Assembly (NCBI GenBank): GCA_028281495.1 | Contig: JANQJU010000029.1 | Span: forward strand, 186,001 to 250,000 | Direction of reading: 5' to 3' | Source of the DNA: SAR324 cluster bacterium | GTDB taxonomy: Bacteria; SAR324; NAC60-12 | Length of the DNA: 64,000 nt | In this document: piece after piece, positions 53,784 through 62,957 of the stretch | How positions within the stretch are numbered: the stretch's first letter is position 1 | Layout of the letters: each line of letters opens with the position of its first letter | Program-made: the position numbers and the translations under genes | The notes under the pieces: generated by a model | Databases searched by the model: none | Told to the model about the DNA's origin: nothing | The model's input: only the letters and a program-made list of their open reading frames with translations

Positions 53784-54527
53784 GTGAAAAAAATATACTT
53801 CTTATTAATAGTCGTGGGTATGTCGTGGGTGCTCCCCGCAAATGCCAGGGAAATTCAAATTGTGACTGAGGATTGGCCTCCTTTTTCTTATGAAGAAAAT
53901 GGAAAGATTACAGGGTTCTCTGTGGAATTGGTGAAGGCCTTACAGACAGAAACCGGTATTCAAGGAAAAATTTCGATTTACCCCTGGAAAAGAGCTTTGT
54001 ATATCGCAACAGAAGAGGAAAATACACTGCTCATGACCCCTGCAAGAACGGCCAAAAGAGAGAAGCTATTTCATTGGGTGGGACCTATTGCTCCTCGATC
54101 TGTCAGTCTGATCAAGCTGAAAAGTAGGACAGATATCAAAATAGATACTTTAGAAGATGCCAAAAAGTATATTATTGGAGCGGTTCTTGGTTTTGCCACC
54201 ACCAATCAGCTGATCGCTCAAGGCTTTGAAAATAATACGCATATTGAGCAAGTTCCTACTCCCGTAATGAATGTGAGAAAGTTGTTTAATGACCGAGTCG
54301 AATTGATCTTAATGCTGGAATCCGAATTTGTATGGATTTCAAAAAGGCATGGATTTGATCATAACAATGCCGAGATCGCATTGATCATCCCTCAACCAGT
54401 AAAAGAACTCTATATCGCCTTCAGCAAGAACACGTCTCAAGGAATCGTCGATGACTTTAGAGATGCTTTTGAGAAGCTGAAACAAAATGGAACTCACGAA
54501 AAGCTGAAACAAATTTTCTTGGAATAA
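53784..54527 (+). CDS. Periplasmic solute-binding protein (SBP_bac_3 type), orphan
   Basis: The 247-residue protein starts at GTG 53784. A signal peptide (KKIYFLLIVVGMSWVLPANA) is followed by IQIVTEDWPPFSYEENGKIT and GFSVELVKALQTETG, the hallmark of the amino-acid-type SBP_bac_3 family. No permease or ATPase gene accompanies it, so transport would need a distant partner, or it may serve in signalling. The fold is bilobed and periplasmic. The end LKQNGTHEKLKQIFLE is typical. Confidence 0.85.
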   Translation: MKKIYFLLIVVGMSWVLPANAREIQIVTEDWPPFSYEENGKITGFSVELVKALQTETGIQGKISIYPWKRALYIATEEENTLLMTPARTAKREKLFHWVGPIAPRSVSLIKLKSRTDIKIDTLEDAKKYIIGAVLGFATTNQLIAQGFENNTHIEQVPTPVMNVRKLFNDRVELILMLESEFVWISKRHGFDHNNAEIALIIPQPVKELYIAFSKNTSQGIVDDFRDAFEKLKQNGTHEKLKQIFLE

Positions 54528-54541
54528 AGCTTCCTCGCTTT

Positions 54542-54561
54542 ATGACGTTTCGTTTCGTCAT
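54542..54561 (+). terminator. Possible hairpin after the solute-binding protein gene
   Basis: ATGACG and CGTCAT form a 6-bp stem around an 8-nt loop, 14 nt after the stop. The following sequence (GCTTCGATTTTG) has only a weak T run, so termination is uncertain. Confidence 0.35.
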
Positions 54562-54672
54562 GCTTCGATTTTGTCGTTGGCACTTTGACTGAAGGTGCCA
54601 AACACCAACCCTACTGCTCGCAGAGTAGTCGCATGCTTTCCTCCAAATAGACAACCGCAGATTGATCAAAGC

Positions 54673-55155
54673 TTAATCTGTCGTAAAGCGCAAAAAACGT
54701 TGTTCCCCATAATTCAGAATCAATGCTCCTTCAATCACTTCATAGCTCTCCACAGCCAGAAGCGCGTCTAGAAATTGATCTTCTTGTGAATGCAGGGCGG
54801 CATCAGGGCTTTCACCTAGTGTGCAAAGCATGGCGGTCACAGAAATCTTGTCAAAAGCAATCAACCGGTCCGCTATCGAATGCTTCTCATATCGACCGGA
54901 AAACCCATTACATCCCCCATTACCGGAAACCCCAGTTTCCTCAAAAACAATATAGCTACGCCCTATCTTCTCAACGTTTGTTGATTGTTCATTAGTGTTG
55001 AATGAATTCAACGTCCATCGCCCCCTCAGGGAATCATCCTCTAGTTCGACTATTGCGGAATCGTCGCTGCTCTCGGAGTCAGCTAGGTCGGTACATCCGA
55101 AGAGCAGGAAGGTGAGTAGGAAAAGTAGGATAGGAGGTTGGTTAATTTGCCACAT
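54673..55155 (-). CDS. META-domain (HslJ-like) lipoprotein
   Basis: The protein has 160 residues from the ATG at 55155; the longer frame to 55335 would place 60 residues before a perfect lipoprotein signal. LLFLLTFLLFGC is the signal and lipobox. The rest holds the META domain: LRGRWTLNSFNTNE, VSGNGGCNGFSGRYE and ISVTAMLCTLGESPDAA. HslJ-like proteins are small stress-linked outer-membrane lipoproteins. The domain is complete. It lies 97 nt after the glycosyltransferase on the same strand. Confidence 0.87.
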   Translation of the reverse strand: MWQINQPPILLFLLTFLLFGCTDLADSESSDDSAIVELEDDSLRGRWTLNSFNTNEQSTNVEKIGRSYIVFEETGVSGNGGCNGFSGRYEKHSIADRLIAFDKISVTAMLCTLGESPDAALHSQEDQFLDALLAVESYEVIEGALILNYGEQRFLRFTTD

Positions 55156-55252
55156 TATTGATCTCTGAGTACAGGTTGTAGACTGCGGTATCGAAATAGA
55201 GAGCGACCCAATCTCGAAGGAATCCAGGTGCTTGAGTGAGCGTTCTCTCACT

Positions 55253-56212
55253 TTAGCAACCACCGATTTCACCCCCCCATTGTTCCATAATTTTCCGATA
55301 ACGTTCCTCTTCTTTGGTATTCCCTCGTTTGGCAAATCCGTTTAGGAGGATCGTGCATTTTTCGATCAGTTTCGCAATCGTAGCTTGACGATCTTCAGGG
55401 CGGAGCGGCACGGTGTCTAAGATGTTTTGTAAAGACTGCACCCGATATCGATCATTTCCCCAATGCCGTGACGACAATTGATCCGGATGCCCCCCGTAGC
55501 GGATCATGAGTTTTTCATTCAGCAATGCTACCGGATAACGAGCGGTGATTTTGAGCCACAAGTCGTAGTCTTCGCAAACGGGTAAAGTTTCGTCGAACAG
55601 GCCCGTGGTGTCTAAAATATCACGACGAATTAGGATCGTGGAAGGGGCCATCAAACACAGTGAGAGGCTGGGCTGAAAGATCCACCCTTCCTGCTTCTGG
55701 TGTTTTTTATGGGGATTGACTCGTCGCCCATTCCGGATCCAGATTTCATCGGTGAAATGGACGGGGCATTCAGGTCGGTCTTGTAGGGTGGTCACTTGTT
55801 GTTGTAATTTTTGAGACAACCATCGATCATCCGAATCCAAGAAAGCGATCCATTCACTGTCCGTGGCACGAATGGCAACATTACGAGCCGCACTCACACC
55901 GCGATTTTCGGAAAGTCGGATCACCTGCAACGGATTAGCTGGAGCGTGTTGGGTTGTTTGCAGTGAATCGGTTGGAATCTGGGGCAACAGATTAGCGGGA
56001 GAGGGTTCGGTTGCTTGCAGTGAATCGGTTGGAATTCGAGTGGCAGAAGGGGGGGCATAAGACGTCAACAGACGTGAGGTTTCGTCGGTCGAACCATCGT
56101 CGACGACCACTAACTCGTAATCCGAGTAGGTTTGAGCCAACACGGACTCGATGGCATGTCCGAGCCACTTGACCCGGTTGAACGTTGGAATGATTACAGT
56201 GATTCGGGGCAT
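55253..56212 (-). CDS. Glycosyltransferase family 2 protein with internal repeat insert
   Basis: The 319-residue protein is a GT-A fold transferase: RITVIIPTFNRVKWLGHAIE, ELVVVDDGSTDETS, SENRGVSAARNVAI and IAFLDSDDRWLS, where the last holds the metal-binding DxD. Between residues about 57 and 97 there is an unusual insert of two 19-residue repeats (IPTDSLQ...PAN) that interrupts the normal core. The sugar donor and acceptor are unknown. It is divergent from the TPR membrane protein across only 41 nt. Confidence 0.9.
   Translation of the reverse strand: MPRITVIIPTFNRVKWLGHAIESVLAQTYSDYELVVVDDGSTDETSRLLTSYAPPSATRIPTDSLQATEPSPANLLPQIPTDSLQTTQHAPANPLQVIRLSENRGVSAARNVAIRATDSEWIAFLDSDDRWLSQKLQQQVTTLQDRPECPVHFTDEIWIRNGRRVNPHKKHQKQEGWIFQPSLSLCLMAPSTILIRRDILDTTGLFDETLPVCEDYDLWLKITARYPVALLNEKLMIRYGGHPDQLSSRHWGNDRYRVQSLQNILDTVPLRPEDRQATIAKLIEKCTILLNGFAKRGNTKEEERYRKIMEQWGGEIGGC
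55927..56035 (-). repeat. Two tandem 57-nt repeats inside the glycosyltransferase gene
   Basis: The copies start at 55927 and 55984, exactly 57 nt (19 codons) apart, and keep the reading frame. Both contain TTGCAGTGAATCGGTTGGAA. They encode IPTDSLQ-x-T-x-x-x-PAN units with a few substitutions. Confidence 0.85.
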
Positions 56213-56253
56213 ACCACTCCTACTAATTTCCTGACACCTCTCAATGGAGCCAT

Positions 56254-58539
56254 GTGATTATCAACAATAAATACTGGAGTCGAGCCTACTTCAGTTTACT
56301 CGCCATTGTATTATTTGTGGTGTCATATGATCCACCACCTCAGCTCTCCGATGACTCTTACGGCTACAAGGAGGCTGGGGAAATGATGACGCTCTCGGGC
56401 TGTTTTGTCGACCACACTCAGGAATTTCAAGATCCTGCTTCGTTCCAGACCTTCACTTACTACGATTCTGCGTTCCGGAAAGCAGTGTTGCAGCGGAGCA
56501 AGGTCGACGACTGCTTTTTGTTTTTATTTCGCCCTTTTTTGTTGCCTCTATTGGTTGAAACGTTAGGAACGGATGGATTTCTCATCTTCCAAGTGGTGGT
56601 GAAAGCCTTGGCTTGGACGTTTCTGGCGCGGGCCATGCTATTGCTTCCTTTTTTTCAAAGCATGCGCTGGGTATTGCATTGTTTTGTATTGGTCTATTTC
56701 AGCACCACATTGAATTACCACAATTGGGTTCTTACAGAAGACCTCACGCTTTCGGGATGGGTGGGGCTGTTTGCATTACTCATCCACGTATTATTTCGAA
56801 ATCAACCACTGATGGCTCCTCCATCGACGACCCCATTGAAATCTTCTAATCCCGAATCTTCGACATTGGAATCTTCCACATCGGAATCTTCCACATCGGA
56901 ATCTTCTAATCTGAAATCTTCTAATCCCGAATCTTCGACATTGGAATCTTCCACATCGGAATCTTCCACGCAGAAATCATCGATCCAGTCTAACCCATCG
57001 TTTCCGACCCAGGGGCCTCCTCGTCATTGGGATTTGGTGCTGTTTAATGTTTTAGCGTTCGGACTGATCTTCATACGAGACTCCAATGCCACGCTGTTGG
57101 TATTTTATGCGGCTTGGTTTTATTTGGCATTGCAGGTGTTTGTCTGCGGTAAGTTTTTTTGTCTGCGGTACAAACGAGTGTTAGGACACGTTTTGCTAAC
57201 GGTGTCTCTGATCTTGATCTCGCAATGGTCGTTGAACTATTCGGCACGGTACGAACAGTTTCTCAGTTCTCAAATGGATTATCATTTGGGTGGAGAGTAC
57301 ACCGACAATAGACTGGCTTCGAATATTTATCCACGCGGTGATCGTGAATGGATTCTGGAAAATTATCCAGCAATCCGAGATCTGACATGGGGTACGATTG
57401 AATATCGAATCTGGCAAATCGAGAATGTTCGAGAAATGTGGGTGAATTATGTGGCCACTCACCTACTTGAATTTTGGAGTATCGAATTTGCCTACCTGTG
57501 GGGAGTTATCGAAAGGTATGGGGTCATTTTTTTAGCATGGCTCGCTTGTTCAGCCTTGTTAGTGCTGTTGACCATTCGACAACAAGCCCGGTTTTTGTGG
57601 TTGTGGTCAGCCATCGTGGGAGTGTTGGTGTTGGATTTCTTTGTGGCTTTAGCAGGAGACAATCCAGGAGGGTTCAGTCGTCACATCAATATGGTCACCA
57701 AGTTGGGGAAATTGCCGTGGGATCTCCTGAGTCTGATGGGGTTACAAATGGCACTTTATCTCTGGCAGCGGTATGCTAATGCATCATCGTTTTCACCCAA
57801 AAAATTGATGGGAGGACAAGCGGTGGGACTGGTGTTTATTGTAGCCTGTTCGGGGCTGCTCACCGTGGAAGCGATTTTTTGGGATCGTGGGGTGGGCGCA
57901 TTTTATCAAAAAGATTATGCGGCAATGCAGACGCACCTAGACCGTGTGATCGGACTTCATCGATTGCTAGGTATTTCCAGCGGAAAGGTGTACGAATGGA
58001 AAGCTCAAGGATATCGAGCCGTGCAGGATTATGACAATGCGTTCAAAAGTTTTGACAACGCAGTTCAGGCAATGCCCCACCATTGGTACAATTACGTCAA
58101 TCGAGGCAACGTGTCTCAATACCATTATCGTCAATTTGAAAATGCTATTGCAGATTACCAAGCCGCACTGGATCGAGATCCGAATGACCCGGCACAAGTT
58201 CACTGGTTGTTGGCCGAAGCCTATCGAAAAAATCAACGACCTTCCAAAGCGGTGGAAGCGGCCTCTGAGGCCATCCGACTCCAGCCTCGACATTGGGATG
58301 CCTATCTAGCACGGGGTCGATCCTATTTGACATTAGGGCAGTACAAACATGCCTTGGCAGATTTCAACACTACTATTGCCCAACAGCACAAACTCGAAGA
58401 AAGCCTCGATTTGCGAGGTTATATCTATATGACCGTGCTGCAACGGGTTCAGGAAGCTTGCCAAGACTGGCAGCAAGCTTGTACACTAGGGAATTGTCAG
58501 AACTATCAAATTGCTCAGCAACAGAAAGTTTGTCCGTAA
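56254..58539 (+). CDS. Polytopic membrane protein with C-terminal TPR repeats
   Basis: The 761-residue protein starts at GTG 56254; the ATG two bases earlier is out of frame and stops at once. The N-terminal half has several membrane helices with an early loop SDDSYGYKEAGEM that recalls the acidic loop of GT-C glycosyltransferases. A Ser/Glu/Thr-rich 50-residue segment made of 15-nt repeats interrupts it (residues about 195-244). More helices follow to residue about 540. The C-terminal 200 residues form TPR units (WYNYVNRGNVSQYHYRQFE, HWDAYLARGRSYLTLGQY). Neighbouring GT2 and EamA genes suggest envelope or export work. Confidence 0.7.
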   Translation: MIINNKYWSRAYFSLLAIVLFVVSYDPPPQLSDDSYGYKEAGEMMTLSGCFVDHTQEFQDPASFQTFTYYDSAFRKAVLQRSKVDDCFLFLFRPFLLPLLVETLGTDGFLIFQVVVKALAWTFLARAMLLLPFFQSMRWVLHCFVLVYFSTTLNYHNWVLTEDLTLSGWVGLFALLIHVLFRNQPLMAPPSTTPLKSSNPESSTLESSTSESSTSESSNLKSSNPESSTLESSTSESSTQKSSIQSNPSFPTQGPPRHWDLVLFNVLAFGLIFIRDSNATLLVFYAAWFYLALQVFVCGKFFCLRYKRVLGHVLLTVSLILISQWSLNYSARYEQFLSSQMDYHLGGEYTDNRLASNIYPRGDREWILENYPAIRDLTWGTIEYRIWQIENVREMWVNYVATHLLEFWSIEFAYLWGVIERYGVIFLAWLACSALLVLLTIRQQARFLWLWSAIVGVLVLDFFVALAGDNPGGFSRHINMVTKLGKLPWDLLSLMGLQMALYLWQRYANASSFSPKKLMGGQAVGLVFIVACSGLLTVEAIFWDRGVGAFYQKDYAAMQTHLDRVIGLHRLLGISSGKVYEWKAQGYRAVQDYDNAFKSFDNAVQAMPHHWYNYVNRGNVSQYHYRQFENAIADYQAALDRDPNDPAQVHWLLAEAYRKNQRPSKAVEAASEAIRLQPRHWDAYLARGRSYLTLGQYKHALADFNTTIAQQHKLEESLDLRGYIYMTVLQRVQEACQDWQQACTLGNCQNYQIAQQQKVCP
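56836..56985 (+). repeat. Ten 15-nt coding minisatellite units
   Basis: Ten in-frame units of the type (T/C)(T/C)G-GAA-TCT-TCC-ACA encode LKSSN, PESST, LESST, SESST and SESSN. The order of unit types is repeated, so a 75-nt block has been duplicated. Length change by slippage would keep the frame. Confidence 0.9.
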
Positions 58540-58570
58540 TTTGCATGGACGGCTAAGGGGGAGAACTTTT

Positions 58571-58819
58571 ATGACAGCTGCGGAACAAAATAATTTAACG
58601 GAAGAAGAAAAAGCCTTTCTGAGTCAAAAAGGCGATACCATCCCGTTGGATGATGGGAAGCACTTAACCCGGCGAAAGTATCAGCCGAATGATCCTGAAC
58701 TGCGATTTATTTTGAAGCACTATGGAGAAAGCAAAAAAATTTTGGGTGTTTTTTTTGAGTACTCCAAAGGTACTCCGCGAGAACTGGAAGCAGTGGAACT
58801 GCTGTTTCGCGATTATTAG
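58571..58819 (+). CDS. Small protein of unknown function overlapping the next gene
   Basis: The protein has 82 residues from the ATG at 58571; the frame continues upstream into the previous gene but this start fits best. It is charged (NLTEEEKAFLSQKGDTIPLD, then PELRFILKHYGESKKILGV and KGTPRELEAVELLFRDY) and lacks a signal peptide. Its last 98 nt overlap the start of the DUF3108 gene in another frame. I do not recognise it. Confidence 0.5.
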   Translation: MTAAEQNNLTEEEKAFLSQKGDTIPLDDGKHLTRRKYQPNDPELRFILKHYGESKKILGVFFEYSKGTPRELEAVELLFRDY

Positions 58820-59630
58820 CTTCACGGTCTGGATCGGAATCACTTCGCCGCTTCAAGCGGAAGAAATCATTTGCCCACCCAACCTACCGCCCTTACCTTC
58901 CTCAGACTACGCAGAAACCTATCGGTACACTCCTTTCAAGGCCGGAGAAAAATCCAAATATGATGTGACCTATTCCGGAGTCTTTGCAGGTCATGTGGAA
59001 ATGGCCGTGAAGGAACCCGTCGAACACAAAGGTTCCTGGTATCAAAAGTTCTACATCCAAGCCAAATCGGGGTCTTGGTACGAGGCGATTGCCAAAGTCA
59101 AAGACATGGCTGAAGCGGTTTCGCATCCGGCGGATTTTCGGATTGCCAAATTTTATTTGGAAGAAGATTCCCAACAATTGTTTTCCAGCCGATTCCGGCA
59201 AAAGAAATGGTTGGAATTCGACCACGTTCAATGCCGTGCCCATGAAAGACGGAAAAAAAATGGTAAAACGAAAAACAAATCATTCGGCCTCGCGTATGGG
59301 GCAAAAGATGCGTTTGGGGTTTTGTTTTACTTAAGGACGCTCGAATTCCAAATCGACTCCATTGAAGAGACCACGGTTTTTTCTTCTGGGAAAAACTGGA
59401 CTCTCACGGCCCATCCCGTAGCAGAAGAACGTTTGACCACCGACGCAGGGACGTTCCTGACCACCAAACTCAAACTCAATACCTTTTTTGGTCGCAAACT
59501 CGCACAGAGCGGCGATGTGCTGATCTGGATTGCCAAAGAAGGATCCCGTCCTATTGTTGCCATTGAAGCTGAGGTTGCGATTGGAAGCATCATGTTAGAA
59601 TTGTCGCAATTTCGTCCAGGAAGGTCTTAG
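58722..59630 (+). CDS. DUF3108 periplasmic protein
   Basis: The 302-residue protein has a signal peptide (hydrophobic CFAIISFTVWIGI, cleavage near QAEE). The mature part begins with KAGEKSKYDVTYSGVFAGHV and shows the beta-rich DUF3108 pattern through WLEFDHVQCRAHERRKKNGK and LTTDAGTFLTTKLKLNTFFG, ending WIAKEGSRPIVAIEAEVAIG. DUF3108 proteins sit in the periplasm or outer envelope and their role is unclear; some relate to lipid or polysaccharide processing. It overlaps the preceding 82-residue frame and ends 1 nt into the next gene. Confidence 0.8.
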   Translation: MEKAKKFWVFFLSTPKVLRENWKQWNCCFAIISFTVWIGITSPLQAEEIICPPNLPPLPSSDYAETYRYTPFKAGEKSKYDVTYSGVFAGHVEMAVKEPVEHKGSWYQKFYIQAKSGSWYEAIAKVKDMAEAVSHPADFRIAKFYLEEDSQQLFSSRFRQKKWLEFDHVQCRAHERRKKNGKTKNKSFGLAYGAKDAFGVLFYLRTLEFQIDSIEETTVFSSGKNWTLTAHPVAEERLTTDAGTFLTTKLKLNTFFGRKLAQSGDVLIWIAKEGSRPIVAIEAEVAIGSIMLELSQFRPGRS

Positions 59631-60487
59631 TGAATCGTTATTTGGCGTTGGCCATTGGAGTGGCCATTCTGGGGTTTGCTCCCATTATTATCCGTCAAGC
59701 CGAGGCTTCAGGGACCATGACGGCGTTTTATCGCTTGGCCATTGGCATGTTGGCAACCGCGGGTCCGTTTTTCTTTCATCTCTTCGTCCACAAACCTCGC
59801 ATTCCCCGACAAGGCTTGGGGCTGGCAGCACTTGGCGGTTTCTTTTTTGCGATGGATATGGCCTTTTGGTCTACTGGAGTTGTACTCAGTGGAGCCACCA
59901 TTCCCACCTTACTGGCCAACACATCTCCGATCTGGGTTGGTATCATCGTGTGGTTGTGGTTTCGGGAGCAGCAATCCATTCGATTCTGGATGGGGCTTCT
60001 GATGGCGATGGTGGGTATGGTCCTGGTGATGCAAGCCGATTTGTCGCAATCTATTGAATTTGGTTGGGGTAGTGGATTTGGGATCTTGGCAGGGATGTTT
60101 TATGCGGGCTTCCATTTGGTCAGCCAACGAGGTCGCAAGCTAGTAAACACTTTGGTTTATTTTTGGATCATGACCTTCAGTGCCACGGTCACATTGTTGA
60201 TTATCAACCTAGCCCTCAATGAGCCGTTCACGGGTTACAGCTTGTCCACTTATGGGAGCTTTTTGATGCTGGGGGTGCTTGTTCACTCAGTGGGATGGAC
60301 ACTGCTCAATTATGTCCAAGGTTATCTGCCAGCCGCCATTGTGGCACCCTCGCTTTTAGGGCAACCCGTGGTGACGGCTCTTTTTGCAGGGCCTCTCATT
60401 GGTGAAGAGTTGACAGTGTGGCATCTAGTAGGGGGAGCGGTCGTTCTGGTTGGTGTTTATACGGTACACCGCAGTCGCATGTCGTAA
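59630..60487 (+). CDS. EamA/DMT-family transporter
   Basis: The 285-residue protein starts at GTG 59630, overlapping the DUF3108 stop by 1 nt. About ten helices are visible in two EamA halves: MTAFYRLAIGMLATAGPFFF, FSGATIPTLLANTSPIWVGI-like stretch, GMVLVMQADLS, and GSGFGILAGMFYAGFHLVSQ. The end LTVWHLVGGAVVLVGVYTV is typical. DMT exporters move small metabolites; the substrate is unknown. It is translationally coupled to the DUF3108 gene. Confidence 0.9.
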   Translation: MNRYLALAIGVAILGFAPIIIRQAEASGTMTAFYRLAIGMLATAGPFFFHLFVHKPRIPRQGLGLAALGGFFFAMDMAFWSTGVVLSGATIPTLLANTSPIWVGIIVWLWFREQQSIRFWMGLLMAMVGMVLVMQADLSQSIEFGWGSGFGILAGMFYAGFHLVSQRGRKLVNTLVYFWIMTFSATVTLLIINLALNEPFTGYSLSTYGSFLMLGVLVHSVGWTLLNYVQGYLPAAIVAPSLLGQPVVTALFAGPLIGEELTVWHLVGGAVVLVGVYTVHRSRMS

Positions 60488-60494
60488 TCTTTGC

Positions 60495-61502
60495 TCACAG
60501 TTCGAAGATTTCGTCCGCTTCCGGTGGCTTGTAAATCAGGTTGTTGATTTGCACCGCTTTGTGACCTTTATATGACCCTTGGTAGCCGGAAAACTTCAGT
60601 TCCCCATTGACCAACACGTTCAAAGCACGATCCACCTCGTGTCCGAGCATGAGAATTTGATTTTTCTGTAGGTTTAAAAATTCTCGCACGGAAAGATTCA
60701 CTCGTCCTAATTCCACCACCATTTCCACTTCTGTTTGATCCAAGTTCTTCTTGAACCGGTTGCTCCACGTGTTGTCTTTTTCGTCCTGCTCACTTTGGAA
60801 ACCTGCGTTCAGCTTACCTCGGATCGGTTCGATCATGGAGTACGGCACACACATCGTGATGGACATGGGAGCGCGTCCCACTTCGATGTCAAAAGTCACC
60901 ACAATCACAATCTCGCTATGGGGGACGATGGCCACGAACTGAGGATTCACTTCGTTTCGGGTGTAGTTCACTTGTAAGGGGAACACCGGTCGCCATGAGC
61001 TTTGCAAATCTTCCAATCCACTCATGACCACCCGTTTGATCATGCGTTGTTCGATCTCGGTGAAGTCGCGACCTTCGGCTTTGACTTCCAATTCTCCTGT
61101 TCCGCCAAAAAATAGATCGATGAGCGTGAACACCAACCGGGTTTCTAGTACCAAGATGGCATTTCCCCGCAGCGGATTCATACGAAACAGGTTCAGCGAC
61201 GACGGCACGGGCAAGGTTTTGAGAAACTCCCCAAACTTGATCAATTCGGTCGACCGCACGCTGATGTCGGCAACCTTCCGCAAGGCATTGGAGATGGTCA
61301 GACGAAACAAACGCACGAAGCGGTCATGAATGATCTCCAATGTCGGCATCCGCCCACGGATGATGCGATCCTGCGCGGTGAGGTCGAACGGCACGACTTC
61401 GTCGGGATCGTATTCGCCTTCGTCGTCGTCTCCGCCGAATTCGTCGTCTCCGATTCCTCGCAATAAGGCATCCACTTCATTTTGAGATAAGACGGCCCCC
61501 AT
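60495..61502 (-). CDS. fliM: Flagellar motor switch protein FliM
   Basis: The protein has 335 residues from the ATG at 61502, which follows GGAGTCAATT; a longer upstream frame is not supported. The start GAVLSQNEVDALLRGI is the CheY-binding N-terminal peptide of FliM. ELIKFGEFLKTLPVPSSLNL, FGGTGELEVKAEGRDFTEIE and the C-terminal SpoA-like domain (NLSVREFLNLQKNQILML) follow. FliM sits in the C-ring and reverses rotation on binding CheY-P. Its location 7 kb from the main flagellar run is notable; fliN is not seen beside it. Confidence 0.96.
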   Translation of the reverse strand: MGAVLSQNEVDALLRGIGDDEFGGDDDEGEYDPDEVVPFDLTAQDRIIRGRMPTLEIIHDRFVRLFRLTISNALRKVADISVRSTELIKFGEFLKTLPVPSSLNLFRMNPLRGNAILVLETRLVFTLIDLFFGGTGELEVKAEGRDFTEIEQRMIKRVVMSGLEDLQSSWRPVFPLQVNYTRNEVNPQFVAIVPHSEIVIVVTFDIEVGRAPMSITMCVPYSMIEPIRGKLNAGFQSEQDEKDNTWSNRFKKNLDQTEVEMVVELGRVNLSVREFLNLQKNQILMLGHEVDRALNVLVNGELKFSGYQGSYKGHKAVQINNLIYKPPEADEIFEL

Positions 61503-61844
61503 AATTGACTCCTTGGAAATGGGTTGACTGTGTCCGTGTGTGGTATCGATGACACCAACCAATGAGCTATTCAAGTTTTAGACCCCGGGTCCTTTTCGCA
61601 TCGATAAGCAGGATATGAGACTGAATTTTTGGTGAGATGTTTCTTTGAGGTGGATCGATCCCGCTTCGTAACTGACTAATATTCCAACACTGTTCTGATG
61701 GGGTCGTCAAACAAATTTTTGGTATGATGTGGGTATAGAACCAACCTCCACTCACTTCCTTACGAGCCTCATCCCTTGTATCCTAGCACCAATCGGAAGG
61801 TTTGCTTGCACATTTCGTAAAATGTAGGAGGCAAATCTGGCCCA
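61503..61844 (-). other. Gap upstream of fliM, probable promoter region
   Basis: 342 nt with no supported gene. On the minus strand TTGACG with TGGAAT 18 nt later (near 61711-61683) is a possible sigma-70 promoter for fliM. No sigma-28-like element was found. The methylase stop lies at the other end. Confidence 0.35.
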
Positions 61845-62762
61845 TCATTTGGTTAAGTCGTTTGTATGAATGTCAGAGAAAAGCAAGTTCTCTCCTTTTG
61901 ATATTGAAGGAAAACCCACATAATTTGGATCAAAATTTGTTACCAACGCTTCTAACATAGGATTACGATTTTTTTCATAGCCCCCTACGTGATAAAAATG
62001 CTCTTTAGTTAGGATATTAAATGGTTTCCATATAGTTGCTAAGTACTCATTTTCTCGATAGTTGTTACTATGCCATGTAGATAAGATAAATTTACTCTTA
62101 GAATTTGAAAGGTAGAGATTTAATGTATGCTCGTGAGTTTCATTCCATCCGTTGTAATAATCCACATGCCTACCAATATAAGGTGGATCGCAATAAATGA
62201 TATCGTGCTTTTTTCCTTGGAGGACTGTCTGCTCAAACTCCTGGCATTTAAATGTATAATCGTATTCCTTTAATAAATTTTGAACGTACGAAACTTGATT
62301 AACTATTTTCGTAATATACGCCGGAGCAAATCTTTCGGGCTTCCTACAAAAGGGTACGTTAAACTCACCTTTACTGTTAAACCGAATCATTCCATTAAAA
62401 CAAGCACGGTTGAGAAATAAGAAATCTATTGGATTGTGACTCTGATTAAACCGTTGTCTGATCTCGTAATAGTGATCTTGTCCTTTTTGCTTCAGAAGAT
62501 TTCCTTCTCGTTGTAGAAAATCACGGACTGAACCCGAAGTTATTTTTCCTGCTTTGATGAAGTTGTAGAAGTTTATTAAATGAGGGTTCGTGTCACAGAG
62601 TAATGCAGTTTTGGGTTTTACGTTAAATGCCACTACACCAGAACCCATAAAAGGCTCTATCCATTTTCCATCAAAATCTTTGGGAATTATGCTTTTTACC
62701 CAGGGCACTAACTTGGTTTTTATGCCTTGGCATTTGATAGGCGGAACAGCAATTCTATCCAT
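61845..62762 (-). CDS. DNA adenine methylase (Dam/D12 class, alpha type)
   Basis: The 305-residue protein has WIEPFMGSGVVAFNVKPKTA (SAM-binding motif I, FxGxG) early and DIIYCDPPYIGRHVDYYNGW (catalytic DPPY motif) late. That order defines alpha-type N6-adenine methylases of the D12/Dam class. ACFNGMIRFNSKGEFNVPF is typical of the target-recognition region. The recognition sequence cannot be read. The gene is visibly more AT-rich than its neighbours and has no restriction endonuclease beside it, which suggests recent acquisition as a solitary or protective methylase. Confidence 0.9.
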   Translation of the reverse strand: MDRIAVPPIKCQGIKTKLVPWVKSIIPKDFDGKWIEPFMGSGVVAFNVKPKTALLCDTNPHLINFYNFIKAGKITSGSVRDFLQREGNLLKQKGQDHYYEIRQRFNQSHNPIDFLFLNRACFNGMIRFNSKGEFNVPFCRKPERFAPAYITKIVNQVSYVQNLLKEYDYTFKCQEFEQTVLQGKKHDIIYCDPPYIGRHVDYYNGWNETHEHTLNLYLSNSKSKFILSTWHSNNYRENEYLATIWKPFNILTKEHFYHVGGYEKNRNPMLEALVTNFDPNYVGFPSISKGENLLFSDIHTNDLTK

Positions 62763-62957
62763 GAATCATATCCTTTTTCTTTTAGTCGTTTTGGCCCCGA
62801 TCATAACCCCGGCCACGGAGCTTCACGCGGCCTTGCTCCTTGTTTTCGTTGCCCAATGGGAATCTTTATTTTCTCCAATAAGAGGGGAAATCGTTCTTTG
62901 CGCAGCAGGGAGCCTACGCTTGGTTGAGGTGAAGCCAAGAGGAGTTCCCGCCTCATT

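Noticed and set aside
54673..55335. 220-residue version of the META protein
   Set aside because: The extra 60 N-terminal residues would precede a perfect lipoprotein signal; they also overlap the end of the glycosyltransferase gene.
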